64,000 nucleotides of DNA from Crocinitomicaceae bacterium (GCA_017984635.1 JAGNZC010000001.1:62001-126000); one strand, 5' to 3'. Counted from the stretch's first letter, positions 27,242 to 36,518 are shown. The notes: generated from the sequence alone by a model not told the origin. A program made the numbers and translations.

Positions 27242-27694
27242 TCACTTCAATAAATAGGCATTCAAAGAGATGGCGATGAGCATCCAAATCAAATAGGGCA
27301 AGATGAGCAAGACTACTATTGGTTTTTGTTTCAGTGCAATTCGTGCTAAAAGCAAAAGCACAAAAAACAACGCAAGTAATACTACTACACCCAAAGCTAT
27401 CCAATGATGCACAAAAAATAGTGGATTCCAGCAGACATTCAACACAACAGAAACAGCATAAAGCCATTTTATGGATTTGCTATTTACTGCACTTATTTTT
27501 AATAGTTGCTGAAGAAAAATGGAATAGAAAAGCATGATGGAAAACCAAGCAGCACCGAATACCCAGCCTGGCGGAGTCCAAGGGGCTTTGTTTTGTAGTT
27601 GATACCATTCATTCGTTGCAGGATTCCCCATTAAAAATGAACCAAGCGCCAAGCCACCAAAATTGATGACTAAAAATAATATAAGGTGTTTCAT
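27242..27694 (-). CDS. TspO/MBR-family membrane protein
   Basis: A 150-residue protein with five membrane helices, the usual size for TspO. Family signatures are KAPWTPPGWVFGAAWFSIMLFYSIF near residue 36 and VVLNVCWNPLFFVHHW near 85. TspO proteins bind porphyrins or other tetrapyrroles and have been linked to stress and heme homeostasis. I start at 27694 (MKHLILFLVINFG) because the longer frame adds a non-conserved 18-residue lead. It is the last chromosomal gene before the left island repeat. Confidence 0.9.
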   Translation of the reverse strand: MKHLILFLVINFGGLALGSFLMGNPATNEWYQLQNKAPWTPPGWVFGAAWFSIMLFYSIFLQQLLKISAVNSKSIKWLYAVSVVLNVCWNPLFFVHHWIALGVVVLLALFFVLLLLARIALKQKPIVVLLILPYLIWMLIAISLNAYLLK

Positions 27695-27783
27695 GTGTAA
27701 AATGTATTTGTGTAAAGCTGCACATAAAATGGCATAAATCAAAAGCAACAGATTATTGAAACTAGAAAATTTACCTACTTCTT

Positions 27784-27868
27784 TCTGTAATCCCTTATTT
27801 AACGGGGCTTGCAGAAGGAAAAAAAAATGGGGATTTCAATTTTTCAACTGAAATCCCCACTTGGGTGG
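27784..27868 (+). repeat. Left copy of an 85-87 bp direct repeat bounding the island (candidate attachment site)
   Basis: This stretch matches 50296-50382 almost base for base, apart from one- or two-base length differences in homopolymer runs. It contains the 3' end of a recombinase coding sequence (translating as SVIPYLTGLAEG) and the hairpin that ends the tRNA at 50380. The match stops two bases into the tRNA. Same orientation at both sites means recombination would remove about 22.5 kb as a circle. Confidence 0.8.
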
Positions 27869-28067
27869 GCAAGAGGTCGCGCGTATCGATTGAATTACGG
27901 AAAGATATTGAGCATACAATGAAAGACCATATGTTGTAAACTAATATGAAATAATAAGTGGTTTCTAATAGTGGCTTTCGAAATAATATTTTTGGTTAAT
28001 CATAAAATGTGAAGGTTGAATGAAAAGAAAACAGAGCATGTCTTTTTTGTAATATGTAGAAAAATAA

Positions 28068-28096
28068 AACGCCGTTAAACATTTTTTAACGGCGTT
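28068..28096 (-). terminator. Terminator of the polysaccharide operon
   Basis: AACGCCGTTAAA and TTTAACGGCGTT form a 12-bp perfect stem with a 5-base loop. On the minus strand it is followed by TTTTATTTTT, marking the end of the leftward operon. Otherwise the 276 bp between the repeat and the last operon gene hold nothing I recognise. Confidence 0.85.
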
Positions 28097-28144
28097 AAGC
28101 GATTTCTTATGTGCTTATATTAATTCATTATCAGAAAGTGAAGA

Positions 28145-29206
28145 TTACTTCTCTCTCATTACTGTTTTTTTGAAAGCATAAAATAGGAACACTAGGGACA
28201 CTATAAAACTCACAAATAAGATAAATGAATATACTTGATCTATAAAAACAGATAACAATAATTGAGAGAGAATAATAAACAAATTAAACCAAATGATAAG
28301 TAACGTAGCTGTAATATGATTGAGTTTAAAGCGGTCTATTAGAACGTGATGTATGTGATTACGATCAGGGTAAAATGGAGATTTCTTTTGTAGTAAACGG
28401 ATTAAAATGACCCGTGATGAATCGAATAAAGGAACAATCAAAATACTTAATACCATTAAAAAAAACTGTAAAGTGGTGAATGGTAATTCAAGATTGATTT
28501 TTTGGCCTGCAACCAAAAGTTTAATGGCTCCAATTGCAACCATAAATCCTAAGAGCAAGGAACCTGTATCGCCCATAAATATTTTTTTTGTTTTGGAAGT
28601 ATTAAATCTAAAAAAGGCGATTAAACTTCCAATTAAGATGGTATAAATTAACATCATAAAAAGATCGTCTAACAAACTAAAGAAGAACACATAACAACTA
28701 AAAATTATTAATCCAATACCAGCTGCTAGTCCATCAATTCCATCAATAAAATTAAATGCATTGATAATTAAAACCATAAAAACAACTTCAATTATTCCTA
28801 CAAGTATTTCAGCATTATTGAATAATTCAGGAGAAGAAGAAACATAGTGAAATTGCGGATGTACAATTACAAATAGGCATGCAATTATTTGAGCCGCAAA
28901 TTTAGTATAAGGACTCAACACCATTAAATCATCTTTTAGCCCAACAAAAAATAAAATGACTAGTCCAGGAACAATCAACTCTGTAAAACGCAATTCATCA
29001 TAAAATCGCGTAAAGTAAAATCCTAACATCAGCGTTACAAAAAACACAATCCCTCCTAAAGTTGGGACTATTTCTTGATGAGAGCTTCGTTTGTTGGTTT
29101 GCTCCATTAAGTTTTTATGCTTAACAATTCCAATAATTTTAGGTAATAAGGCGTTAGATAATATAAACGCAGCGATTAAAAAAGAAGGAAAAATGATTAA
29201 TTCCAT
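28145..29206 (-). CDS. WecA/MraY-family undecaprenyl-phosphate sugar-1-phosphate transferase
   Basis: A 353-residue protein with about 10-11 membrane helices. Family motifs are NAFNFIDGIDGLAAGIG near residue 150, KIFMGDTGSLLLGF near 205, and PDRNHIHHVLIDR near 280, the last being the His-rich loop of WecA-type enzymes. It would load the first sugar phosphate, commonly GlcNAc-1-P, onto undecaprenyl phosphate to start repeat-unit synthesis. It is the last gene of the operon. Sugar choice cannot be read from sequence. Confidence 0.93.
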   Translation of the reverse strand: MELIIFPSFLIAAFILSNALLPKIIGIVKHKNLMEQTNKRSSHQEIVPTLGGIVFFVTLMLGFYFTRFYDELRFTELIVPGLVILFFVGLKDDLMVLSPYTKFAAQIIACLFVIVHPQFHYVSSSPELFNNAEILVGIIEVVFMVLIINAFNFIDGIDGLAAGIGLIIFSCYVFFFSLLDDLFMMLIYTILIGSLIAFFRFNTSKTKKIFMGDTGSLLLGFMVAIGAIKLLVAGQKINLELPFTTLQFFLMVLSILIVPLFDSSRVILIRLLQKKSPFYPDRNHIHHVLIDRFKLNHITATLLIIWFNLFIILSQLLLSVFIDQVYSFILFVSFIVSLVFLFYAFKKTVMREK

Positions 29207-29265
29207 AGTTATTTATTATTAATTTAATTCTGAATTTGAAATGATCTGTTTGTTTTTTTGTTGAT

Positions 29266-29676
29266 TTAAGATGTCATCTTTTTGGTAAATTGTATACCTA
29301 TCCACCCCCCTAAACTATTTAAAATGAGGTCATCTATATCCATTACTCCGATGTTAAGTAGGTATTGCATGGCTTCAATAAACACACTTGTAATCAATAC
29401 AATTATTACAATTTTTTTAGCTGTATATGTTTGATTGGATAATTGTTGATAGGCAAATGTAAAGGGTATAAATAGCACAACATTCCCAATCAAATCACTG
29501 TAATAGCCCCATTTGTCTAAAAGTTGAAGTTCACTGTAATGGGTTATAAATTCAAACGTTTTTTTAAATGGAAATGTATTGTATGAACTTCTAAAATGTT
29601 GATTTAGTCGGTAATCTAATAGAAAAACAAGGTAAAAAAGCAATGTAAAATAGATGTAACTAATTATTTTGAGCAT
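29266..29676 (-). CDS. VanZ-like membrane protein
   Basis: A 136-residue protein with four predicted membrane helices and the VanZ-like pattern DLIGNVVLFIPFTFAYQ near residue 60, then SVFIEAMQYLLNIGVMDIDDLILNSLGGWIG near 97. VanZ-like proteins often occur in polysaccharide clusters of Bacteroidota. Their role is uncertain, although VanZ itself affects teicoplanin resistance. It lies between the Wzc and WecA-like genes in the same operon. Confidence 0.88.
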   Translation of the reverse strand: MLKIISYIYFTLLFYLVFLLDYRLNQHFRSSYNTFPFKKTFEFITHYSELQLLDKWGYYSDLIGNVVLFIPFTFAYQQLSNQTYTAKKIVIIVLITSVFIEAMQYLLNIGVMDIDDLILNSLGGWIGIQFTKKMTS

Positions 29677-29713
29677 TGTTTGATTTTCTATTCTTCACCT
29701 TATTGTCAGTTGC

Positions 29714-32158
29714 TTACTTCTTTTTTCTCTTGGTTTTAAAAACGCGTCTTATTATTCTAACTATTTTTGATTTTTTACGTTTTGTTTCGTTGAAGTAGGC
29801 TTCATTTTCTTCTCCATACCCATACCCATAACCATAACCGTAACCATAACCATACCCGTAACCGTAACCGTATCTTGTTCGGTCATTCGTTACACCATTA
29901 ATGACTACAGCTAATTTTTCAACTTGTTTAGTGGCAATGATTCCTTTCGGTATGCTTAGCATTCGCTTATCTAATTTGTTTGCTTTTACTATGTACAGCA
30001 TTAAATCAGCATGAGAACTGATGTTTAACGTGTCAGATACTAATCCAACTGGTGCCGTATCAATGATTATGATTTCAAAATGTTTGCGCAATTCACTCAA
30101 AAGGTATACCATTCGATCTCGTAACAATAATTCAGCTGGATTTGGCGGAATACTTCCTGAAAGAATGTAACTTAAATTAGGATTGTCAACAGAAGGGATG
30201 AGTATTTCGTCCATTGAAAGTGTTTCATCAATGATGTAATTAGAAACACCTTTATGTTCCTCTAAATTTAGGTATTTCATCAATTTCGGTGCACGTAAGT
30301 CAAGTCCAACCAAAACTGTTTTTTTATCTGAAAACCCAAAAGAGTGCGCTAAATTGATGGAGTTGAATGATTTTCCTTCACCTGCAATCGTTGATGTTAT
30401 AACGATAACATGCGATTTTTTTGTTGGATCCAACATAAAACTTAAATTAGAGCGCAACATTCGAAAGGCTTCTGAGATAATTGTTCTTGATCCTTTTTCA
30501 ACAACAACATGTTCTGGTGAGCTGTTCAAAGGGATTTCTCCAACACCTTGTAGCTTGTATGGCTCTAGATCTTTTAAACCCCTCACTTTGTTGTCTAATA
30601 AATCACGGATATACAAGATTCCAAAAGGAATAAGTAAGCCGATTATCAATGCGCCCAAATAAATGATATTTTTCTTTGGGGCAACTGGAATATTATTACA
30701 ATATGCGTAATCGATTATTTTTGTATTGTCAACTGTTGCAGCAAGTTTTATTTCATTTTCTTCTCGTTTTTGCATTAAAAACAAGTACAAGGTTTCTTTG
30801 ATTTGTTGTTGCCTAAAAATCTCCCGGTATTCACGTTCATATTTAGGGATTTCACCAATTTTGGCAAGGTATCCATTTTCTTTGTTTTTCAACGATTTTA
30901 ACTCTAAATCTAATGCATCTTTGTTGGTTTGTAAACTCAATTTTAAACTTGCTTTCAAACTATTCAATTGTCCTTCTAATCTTTCAACAGAGGGGTTAAT
31001 TGCGCTGGCAGATTGCAATAATTTGTTTTTAGCTAAAACAAGTTTATTGTATTGATCAATTAACTGAGCAATACTTTCATCTTCAAACCCTAAATTAGTT
31101 GGAAGTAAGACTTCATTACCAGGGTATTTTTTTAAGTAATCGACAACATATTGAACAATGGTTAATTGAATGCTCGCTGTTGTGATTGCACTTTCTGTAA
31201 CATTTTCTTTTGCTAAAAACTGTTGTGCATCACTCGAAACATCTACTAATCGGTATTTTGTTTTGTAGTGTTCTGTTTCGTTTTCAACATCCGACAACTC
31301 CATGGTTATGTACTTCATACGGTCTTCAATAAATGAACTCGTATTGCGGGCCACTTCATTTTTATCTTTGATGGCATCTATTTGATGTTGCCGAATTAAT
31401 TCATTAATGATGTTGTTGTTTTTAATGTAGTTAGGACCTTTTAATGCAATGGCGATTACATCTGATTCTTTACTCGTTGTTTCAATTTGTAAAGAAGTTT
31501 GTAAGCTACTTACAACTTGATCAAGAGGTGTGATTTCGTAGTTTAGTTCTTTTCCTAGCCAATTCTTGTTGAAGCTGGTTGTTTTCTCTATTTTAAGCAA
31601 CCCAAAAGATGTTTTAAAATAACAATTGAAAGCGATTTGTCCTTTGTATTTTCCATCATCGTATTCGACGTTTTGATCATTGATGATTTCAATTTCTAAA
31701 CTCCCTTTTTTGCTAAAAACAAGCGAATCTCGCTCGGCATACGTAACATGGAAAGGAATTTTTTCAATTAATTCACCTCTGTTTATGCCCGAACGCGAAC
31801 CGATTAGATACCAACTTTCTTGTAATTTTAATACTTGCGTAACATGTGCCAATAAAGAACGTGACTTGAGCACTTCAATTTCGTTTTCTATGTTCGCTTT
31901 GCTACCACTTAAACCCAATTCACTTAGCATAGACAATCCATCCATGCCACCAGTTTGTTCATCGTCTTTGATTAAAACTTGACCTTTCGACTCGTAGATT
32001 GGGGTTGCATATCGCAAGTAAGTATAGGCAACACTCAACAGAATGACTACACATACTAAAAACCATTTCCAATACGATACATATTTATAAATGAGGTCTC
32101 TTAAATTGACAGTTTGTTCTTGTTCTTCCGTATTGATTGAAGGATTAATTTGGTTCAT
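29714..32158 (-). CDS. Wzc-type polysaccharide co-polymerase / BY-kinase with a Gly-Tyr repeat tail
   Basis: An 814-residue inner-membrane protein. A Wzz domain with flanking helices (near 35-55 and about 505-525) and long coiled coils is followed by a cytoplasmic tyrosine kinase domain. Walker A is IAGEGKSFNSINLA near 608, Walker A' is VLVGLDLRAPK, and Walker B is IIIIDTAPVG near 705. The C-terminal tyrosine cluster, the usual autophosphorylation site, is a run of alternating Gly and Tyr near 760-785 encoded by hexanucleotide repeats, followed by a basic tail. It controls chain length and export with Wza. Confidence 0.93.
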   Translation of the reverse strand: MNQINPSINTEEQEQTVNLRDLIYKYVSYWKWFLVCVVILLSVAYTYLRYATPIYESKGQVLIKDDEQTGGMDGLSMLSELGLSGSKANIENEIEVLKSRSLLAHVTQVLKLQESWYLIGSRSGINRGELIEKIPFHVTYAERDSLVFSKKGSLEIEIINDQNVEYDDGKYKGQIAFNCYFKTSFGLLKIEKTTSFNKNWLGKELNYEITPLDQVVSSLQTSLQIETTSKESDVIAIALKGPNYIKNNNIINELIRQHQIDAIKDKNEVARNTSSFIEDRMKYITMELSDVENETEHYKTKYRLVDVSSDAQQFLAKENVTESAITTASIQLTIVQYVVDYLKKYPGNEVLLPTNLGFEDESIAQLIDQYNKLVLAKNKLLQSASAINPSVERLEGQLNSLKASLKLSLQTNKDALDLELKSLKNKENGYLAKIGEIPKYEREYREIFRQQQIKETLYLFLMQKREENEIKLAATVDNTKIIDYAYCNNIPVAPKKNIIYLGALIIGLLIPFGILYIRDLLDNKVRGLKDLEPYKLQGVGEIPLNSSPEHVVVEKGSRTIISEAFRMLRSNLSFMLDPTKKSHVIVITSTIAGEGKSFNSINLAHSFGFSDKKTVLVGLDLRAPKLMKYLNLEEHKGVSNYIIDETLSMDEILIPSVDNPNLSYILSGSIPPNPAELLLRDRMVYLLSELRKHFEIIIIDTAPVGLVSDTLNISSHADLMLYIVKANKLDKRMLSIPKGIIATKQVEKLAVVINGVTNDRTRYGYGYGYGYGYGYGYGYGYGEENEAYFNETKRKKSKIVRIIRRVFKTKRKKK
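29815..29876 (-). repeat. Hexanucleotide tandem repeat encoding the Gly-Tyr tail of the BY-kinase
   Basis: About ten 6-bp units (GG[T/G]TA[T/C] on the coding strand, with minor variants) lie in tandem. Unit gain or loss keeps the frame, so it would change the number of tyrosines without disrupting the protein. Confidence 0.8.
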
Positions 32159-32159
32159 T

Positions 32160-32960
32160 TTAACGTGTTATTAAAGCTATTGTTGTTATGATTATAGATG
32201 TAAGCGAGACAAATAATCCACCATTGGATCGCCATAAAGTTGCTTCTGTTTGAGCGGAAAGATTCGGTTCAACATAGATTACATCGTTTTGTTGCAAATA
32301 ATAAGCAGGCGATTGAAAAATATCTTTTGATGTAAGGTCAACACGGAATTCTGTTTTCACGCCATTTTCGTCGCGAACAATTAATACGTTTTTTCTTACT
32401 CCTGTAGCTTTTAAGTCACCAGCCAAGCCAATTGCTTCTAATAAGGTGATGCGTTCATTGGGGATTTTAAACGTGCCTGGATTTCTTACTTCTCCCAATA
32501 CAGTAATTTTATAGTTTTGGATTTGAAGCTGTATCACGGGACTTTTGATGTATAAACCAATTTTAGCTTCTAGTTGTTGGATTGCTTCCATACGGGTGAG
32601 GCCCGCAATGTGAAACTTCCCTATTATGGGCAAATTGATGGTGCCCTCAGGATCGATTAAATAACCATCTCTTGCTGGGTTTCCTTGTACATACCCATTG
32701 GCATTATTTTGAAGCGACACTTCAGGTGTAAATACAGCGAGTGCATCAGGGTCTTCGCCCGTAATTTGTATACTTAGAAAATCATCTACCTTAAATGTTG
32801 TCGTGAATTTAGTTTTTACAACTGCATCGCTTGTAACACCGCTTGAATCATTATATACTTTTTGATTGCTGGTTTTGTCTTGAAAATAGACCAATTTTTC
32901 TTTTGTTTTGCAAGCGCTTACTACAAGGAGTAAGATTAACATTGTGATGATTTTGTTCAT
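32160..32960 (-). CDS. Wza-type polysaccharide export lipoprotein
   Basis: A 266-residue outer-membrane lipoprotein: the signal ends in LVVSACKTKE. The polysaccharide export domain (YLIDPEGTINLPIIGKFHIAGLTRMEA, about 95-130) and one SLBB domain (KITVLGEVRNPGTFKIPN, about 150-230) follow. A C-terminal helix (FVSLTSIIITTIALIT) could span the membrane, as in Wza. It forms the outer-membrane channel partner of the Wzc kinase. Its stop lies 2 bp before the kinase start, and its ATG overlaps the end of a degraded gene. Confidence 0.93.
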   Translation of the reverse strand: MNKIITMLILLLVVSACKTKEKLVYFQDKTSNQKVYNDSSGVTSDAVVKTKFTTTFKVDDFLSIQITGEDPDALAVFTPEVSLQNNANGYVQGNPARDGYLIDPEGTINLPIIGKFHIAGLTRMEAIQQLEAKIGLYIKSPVIQLQIQNYKITVLGEVRNPGTFKIPNERITLLEAIGLAGDLKATGVRKNVLIVRDENGVKTEFRVDLTSKDIFQSPAYYLQQNDVIYVEPNLSAQTEATLWRSNGGLFVSLTSIIITTIALITR

Positions 32961-33302
32961 TTTTTATTCTTTCTGTATTTATTTTTAAATAAGTCCCACA
33001 AAAACTGCGGTGTGGACACAAAATTACGCCTAGCCAATCTTCGAGGCTCTCTCATCAATCGTGGCAGTCACTCCAAGCCCAATTTTATCCAAATGGGATG
33101 CGATCTTTGAGCTGTTCCTGCATAAAAATCAAAACCAGCTCCAATGGAATAGATCATACGTGCATCAATTTGAGATTTATGTACATGTCCCCATTTTTCT
33201 TGTTTAGGAGCTGTCCATGCCTACAAACAGAATTTCTGGTTTAAAAGCATTGATAGCAGCTATCATTTCTGTGTTTTCTTCTTGGCTAAACTGCGATTTG
33301 AA
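32957..33302 (-). pseudogene. Remnant of a WecG/TagA/CpsF-family glycosyltransferase gene
   Basis: Translating the minus strand gives the family's C-terminal half: MIAAINAFKPEILFVGM, then after a frameshift near 33211-33217 APKQEKWGHVHKSQIDAR, SIGAGFDFYAGTAQR and PIWIKLGLE. A TGA at 33068-33070 replaces a conserved Trp codon before LPRLMREPRRLARR. The N-terminal half is missing. The reading ends in a TGA that overlaps the wza ATG, so the ancestor was coupled to wza. A frameshift, a stop and a truncation make it non-functional. Confidence 0.85.
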
Positions 33303-33308
33303 GATTTA

Positions 33309-34385
33309 CTATACATGCACTAAATATTTTTCAGCTATCACAGACCAAACATATTCTTTAGCGGCAATTTCTTGCATTTTCTGTCCGTAAAATGGTAAAT
33401 CAAGTTCATTATGTTTTTCTAGCAACCCTACCAATTGTGCACTATCCTTAAAGAATAGTGCCTGATGAGCAGTAGTTTCTTCATTGTATTTGACAGCGAA
33501 AGCAAAAACAGGTAAGCCTAGTGACATTGCTTCCACTAAAGAGGGATTGGTGCCACCTGCAGAATGGCCATGAATATAAACTTTGCAACCACATCGAATT
33601 TCATTCAAGGTAGTTTGGTTATATATTGGATCCAATAAGTGAATATGCTTTAAAGAATCAAATTTCAGTCGCATTGTTTTGCCAAACTCACTGTTTTCCC
33701 AATTACCGACAATAACAAGTTGTAATGAGTTTTTTCGCGAAAAAGCTTCGAGAATCATTTCAATATTATTTTCAGGTTCTATTCGACACACTTTAAAGGC
33801 ATATTCTTGTTTAAGAAATGGATAGCTCTCTAGTGTTTCCTTACTGAAATTAACTGTCTTTGTATGGTCACCACCGTAAGGTATATAAACAGAATCTTTT
33901 CCATACGTAACTTTAACGTGATTTTGGATTTCAATGTTATCTGCAATAATGGCATCTGCGTATCGTACTGCTAACTTTTCAGAGTACTTCAGAAAGCCCT
34001 TCGTCAGTTTTCCCCATTTATTGCGTTTCCATTCTAAACCATCAATGTTGACAATGATTTTCTTTTTTGTAAACAGGCGTACAATGGGCAGAATGCAACA
34101 GCCTGAAACACCTAAAATTAAAAGTGTATCTGCAATAAAAAGCGCGTGAACTATAGAAAAAATATCATACGGAATACTTTGAACGCCATTTGCGTGTAAA
34201 GGAATATAACGTAAGCGAGCATTATTGTGTTTCTTTACCTTTACTGAATACGATTTACTACTACAGTAAACAGTAAGTTCTACCCGAGAGGAAAGGTGTT
34301 TGCTTAAATATTCTACCAGGGTTTCGAAGCCACCATACTTTGCAGGAATGCCAACGGAACCAATAATTGCAACTTTTTTAGACAT
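33309..34385 (-). CDS. Glycosyltransferase with DUF1972 N-terminal domain
   Basis: A 358-residue GT-B enzyme. Residues 1-180 match the DUF1972 domain (KVAIIGSVGIPAKYGGFETLVEYL). The C-terminal GT1/GT4 part has VCRIEPENNIEMILEAF near 208 and the sugar-nucleotide-binding AGGTNPSLVEAMSLGLPVFAF near 276. Family relatives are rhamnosyl- or related hexosyltransferases in capsule and O-antigen synthesis. It overlaps the previous gene by 8 bp and lies directly upstream of the degraded WecG/TagA gene. Confidence 0.88.
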   Translation of the reverse strand: MSKKVAIIGSVGIPAKYGGFETLVEYLSKHLSSRVELTVYCSSKSYSVKVKKHNNARLRYIPLHANGVQSIPYDIFSIVHALFIADTLLILGVSGCCILPIVRLFTKKKIIVNIDGLEWKRNKWGKLTKGFLKYSEKLAVRYADAIIADNIEIQNHVKVTYGKDSVYIPYGGDHTKTVNFSKETLESYPFLKQEYAFKVCRIEPENNIEMILEAFSRKNSLQLVIVGNWENSEFGKTMRLKFDSLKHIHLLDPIYNQTTLNEIRCGCKVYIHGHSAGGTNPSLVEAMSLGLPVFAFAVKYNEETTAHQALFFKDSAQLVGLLEKHNELDLPFYGQKMQEIAAKEYVWSVIAEKYLVHV

Positions 34386-35481
34386 TCAAAAATTTCAGTA
34401 TTTCAACAGTAAACTTGTCTTCTCTAAAATCAAAGGATCTTTCCTTTGCATTTCGAGATAATTCTAAGCATGTTTCTGGATTTTGGGAGAGAAATGCTAT
34501 TTTTTCTGCAATAGCATCTATTTGGTAAGATGAAATTAGATAACCTTCTTTACCGTCAATGACGATTTCAGATGGACCACCAACAGGAGGAACAATGACT
34601 GGAATACCAAAGGAAAGTGCTTCCAAAATTGTCAAGCCAAATGTCTCTAAACATTCATCTATTCGGGATAAATTCAAGACGAGGGATGCGTTGCCATAAA
34701 AAGGGATTACATCCGCTTGCTGTGGAAAAAAAATAATATTGGAAGGGAGGACTATTTTTTCAAAGAAAGCGTCTATTTCTTCTTGTGATGCATTCAAGAC
34801 CAAGGTAAATGTAATTTCTTCTTTGTTTTGCAGTTTTCTTGCAATTTCTATAAATTCAAATACCCCTTTGTAGGCTTTCATTGAAGATATCATGAGCACA
34901 TTAAACTTTCCTGTGCAAAAAGGCGAATAGACATGATTTACTGTTGTTTCTGCAAAATTGGAAGGCAGCGCATTGTACACAACGGATTGGGAAAGCCCAT
35001 CAAATGACTCCAAATTTTTAACAGAATGAGATACAAATACATTTTTTTGGGAAGTGAAGCGAATTACCTTTCTCAAAAATAACTTTAATCCTGGAGGAGT
35101 AATAGTGGTTTCATGAATGTGGTAAATTACCGGTTTACGCATCAACTTACCGGCTAAAGCGGCACCAAATGGTAACATTGTGTTGACATAAATCGTAACA
35201 TCCTTGCGCCAATATTTAAGTAATTTAACGAATAGTATCGCTTGAGAAAACAGGAAAGAAAACAAGGTGAAATACCTATTTTCAAAACGTCTGTAACTGA
35301 AATTTTGGTGATTGGGTGTGAGGTTCGACAAAAATCCGTTTGTCTGATTTCCAGTATAAAGCGCTATTTCACTATTTTTGGACTGCACTGCACGCACAAC
35401 TTGCGACAATACTTTGGGACTGCCACTAAAATCATTGAGGAGATGAACGAAAATAAATTCCGATGAATTACGCTTACTCAT
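34378..35481 (-). CDS. Glycosyltransferase family 4 protein
   Basis: A 367-residue GT-B enzyme. The N-terminal domain includes KPVIYHIHETTITP. The C-terminal donor domain has VLMISSMKAYKGVFEFIEIA near 195 and the E-x7-E type motif ETFGLTILEALSFGIPVIVPPVGGPSEIV near 280. It adds one sugar to the growing lipid-linked repeat unit. Four-base coupling with the upstream APH-like gene and an 8-bp overlap with the next gene place it firmly in the operon. Acceptor and donor are unknown. Confidence 0.9.
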   Translation of the reverse strand: MSKRNSSEFIFVHLLNDFSGSPKVLSQVVRAVQSKNSEIALYTGNQTNGFLSNLTPNHQNFSYRRFENRYFTLFSFLFSQAILFVKLLKYWRKDVTIYVNTMLPFGAALAGKLMRKPVIYHIHETTITPPGLKLFLRKVIRFTSQKNVFVSHSVKNLESFDGLSQSVVYNALPSNFAETTVNHVYSPFCTGKFNVLMISSMKAYKGVFEFIEIARKLQNKEEITFTLVLNASQEEIDAFFEKIVLPSNIIFFPQQADVIPFYGNASLVLNLSRIDECLETFGLTILEALSFGIPVIVPPVGGPSEIVIDGKEGYLISSYQIDAIAEKIAFLSQNPETCLELSRNAKERSFDFREDKFTVEILKFLNV

Positions 35482-36518
35482 TTGGAGTGAATGAATTTGA
35501 AAAGGCCTAAATAATCAGTTGCTGTTTTTTGCTCTTTGGCAGCATGCCAAAATAGAATTCGCTTAATCAAATAAAAGTCTAACAAGCACACAAAACTCAG
35601 ATTTATCTTCAATAGACGTAAATATTCCTGATAAATTTTAATATTATCCTGACTGAAAATAGTTTTGGTTAATTCTTTGGCTGAAATATAACGTACATTC
35701 GGATCGCAATAAAAATTAAACAAATCGAACATTGGCATACCTTGTAAATCCGCCTCTTCAAAGTCAAAAATCAAGATTTTATCGTAGCGGATGACATTCC
35801 ATGTTTTAAAATCATTGTGTACCAAACCTAGCGGTAGGATCACTGACTCGGATTTTAATTTCAAATCCGAAAGATGGTCTTCTAATATTCGAAATTGGGA
35901 CAGATCAAGATTCTCTAAGGTGTTCAGAAGTTGATCGATATAAGCATGAAACGATATTTCTCCTGATGGAGAAACCTGAAAGAATTCAACCATAGTTTGC
36001 GCTAAACTGTATTTTTCCTTACTCTTTTTTTGAATTTTATTGTTGTTCAGAATAAATGAACAATACTTATTTTCAATCTCTGTGAAATCTTGTAGTTCCG
36101 AAATTTGAAATGACCTTGGCCTTGTTTTGAATAATGAATAGATCGTTGCTTCATTCTTTACTTTGGCGTAACTCGTTCCAAAAGCAAATTTCTGAAAGTG
36201 TGTATTTTTGTGGTTTACGATTACCTTGTCTCGGGATGGTGAGATCAATACAGCAACATCTTCGTTGATGCCAAAATTAATACTGGTGTTAAACGCTTCG
36301 TATAAATACAGCTCTATTTGCTCCGCAGTTTTTAATTTTTTCCTGTACAATTTCCCAACTAGAATAGAACTCAAACTCAAGCCTATTTTCTTTAGCGTAG
36401 TAAGAAATGTTCGAGCTTTAAAAAACTTCAAAGAACGCAACACAAAGGAAAAAGACTTTGTGTTGATAATGAAGGTTGCACCGTTAGAACCGGAAAGAAT
36501 CCAGAAAATACTTTTCAT
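35478..36518 (-). CDS. Kinase-like protein of the APH/choline-kinase fold in the polysaccharide operon
   Basis: A 346-residue protein. The catalytic loop is GLVHNDFKTWNVI near residue 235 (Brenner-like HND...N) and the metal-binding loop is ILIFDFEEADLQGMPMFDLFNFY near 255, the pattern of aminoglycoside and small-molecule kinases. The N-terminal lobe is divergent, with no clear glycine loop. It overlaps the flanking glycosyltransferase genes by 4 bp on each side. It may phosphorylate a sugar, a polyol or an aminoalcohol used to decorate the polymer; this is inference. Antibiotic resistance is unlikely from its context. Confidence 0.7.
   Translation of the reverse strand: MKSIFWILSGSNGATFIINTKSFSFVLRSLKFFKARTFLTTLKKIGLSLSSILVGKLYRKKLKTAEQIELYLYEAFNTSINFGINEDVAVLISPSRDKVIVNHKNTHFQKFAFGTSYAKVKNEATIYSLFKTRPRSFQISELQDFTEIENKYCSFILNNNKIQKKSKEKYSLAQTMVEFFQVSPSGEISFHAYIDQLLNTLENLDLSQFRILEDHLSDLKLKSESVILPLGLVHNDFKTWNVIRYDKILIFDFEEADLQGMPMFDLFNFYCDPNVRYISAKELTKTIFSQDNIKIYQEYLRLLKINLSFVCLLDFYLIKRILFWHAAKEQKTATDYLGLFKFIHSK

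Noticed and set aside
27784-27868. A second tRNA gene at the left repeat
   Set aside because: The copy holds the terminator and flank only; the match ends two bases inside the acceptor stem and no cloverleaf follows.
35478-36518. An aminoglycoside resistance gene
   Set aside because: Overlaps with glycosyltransferase genes on both sides and a divergent N-lobe point to a biosynthetic role.
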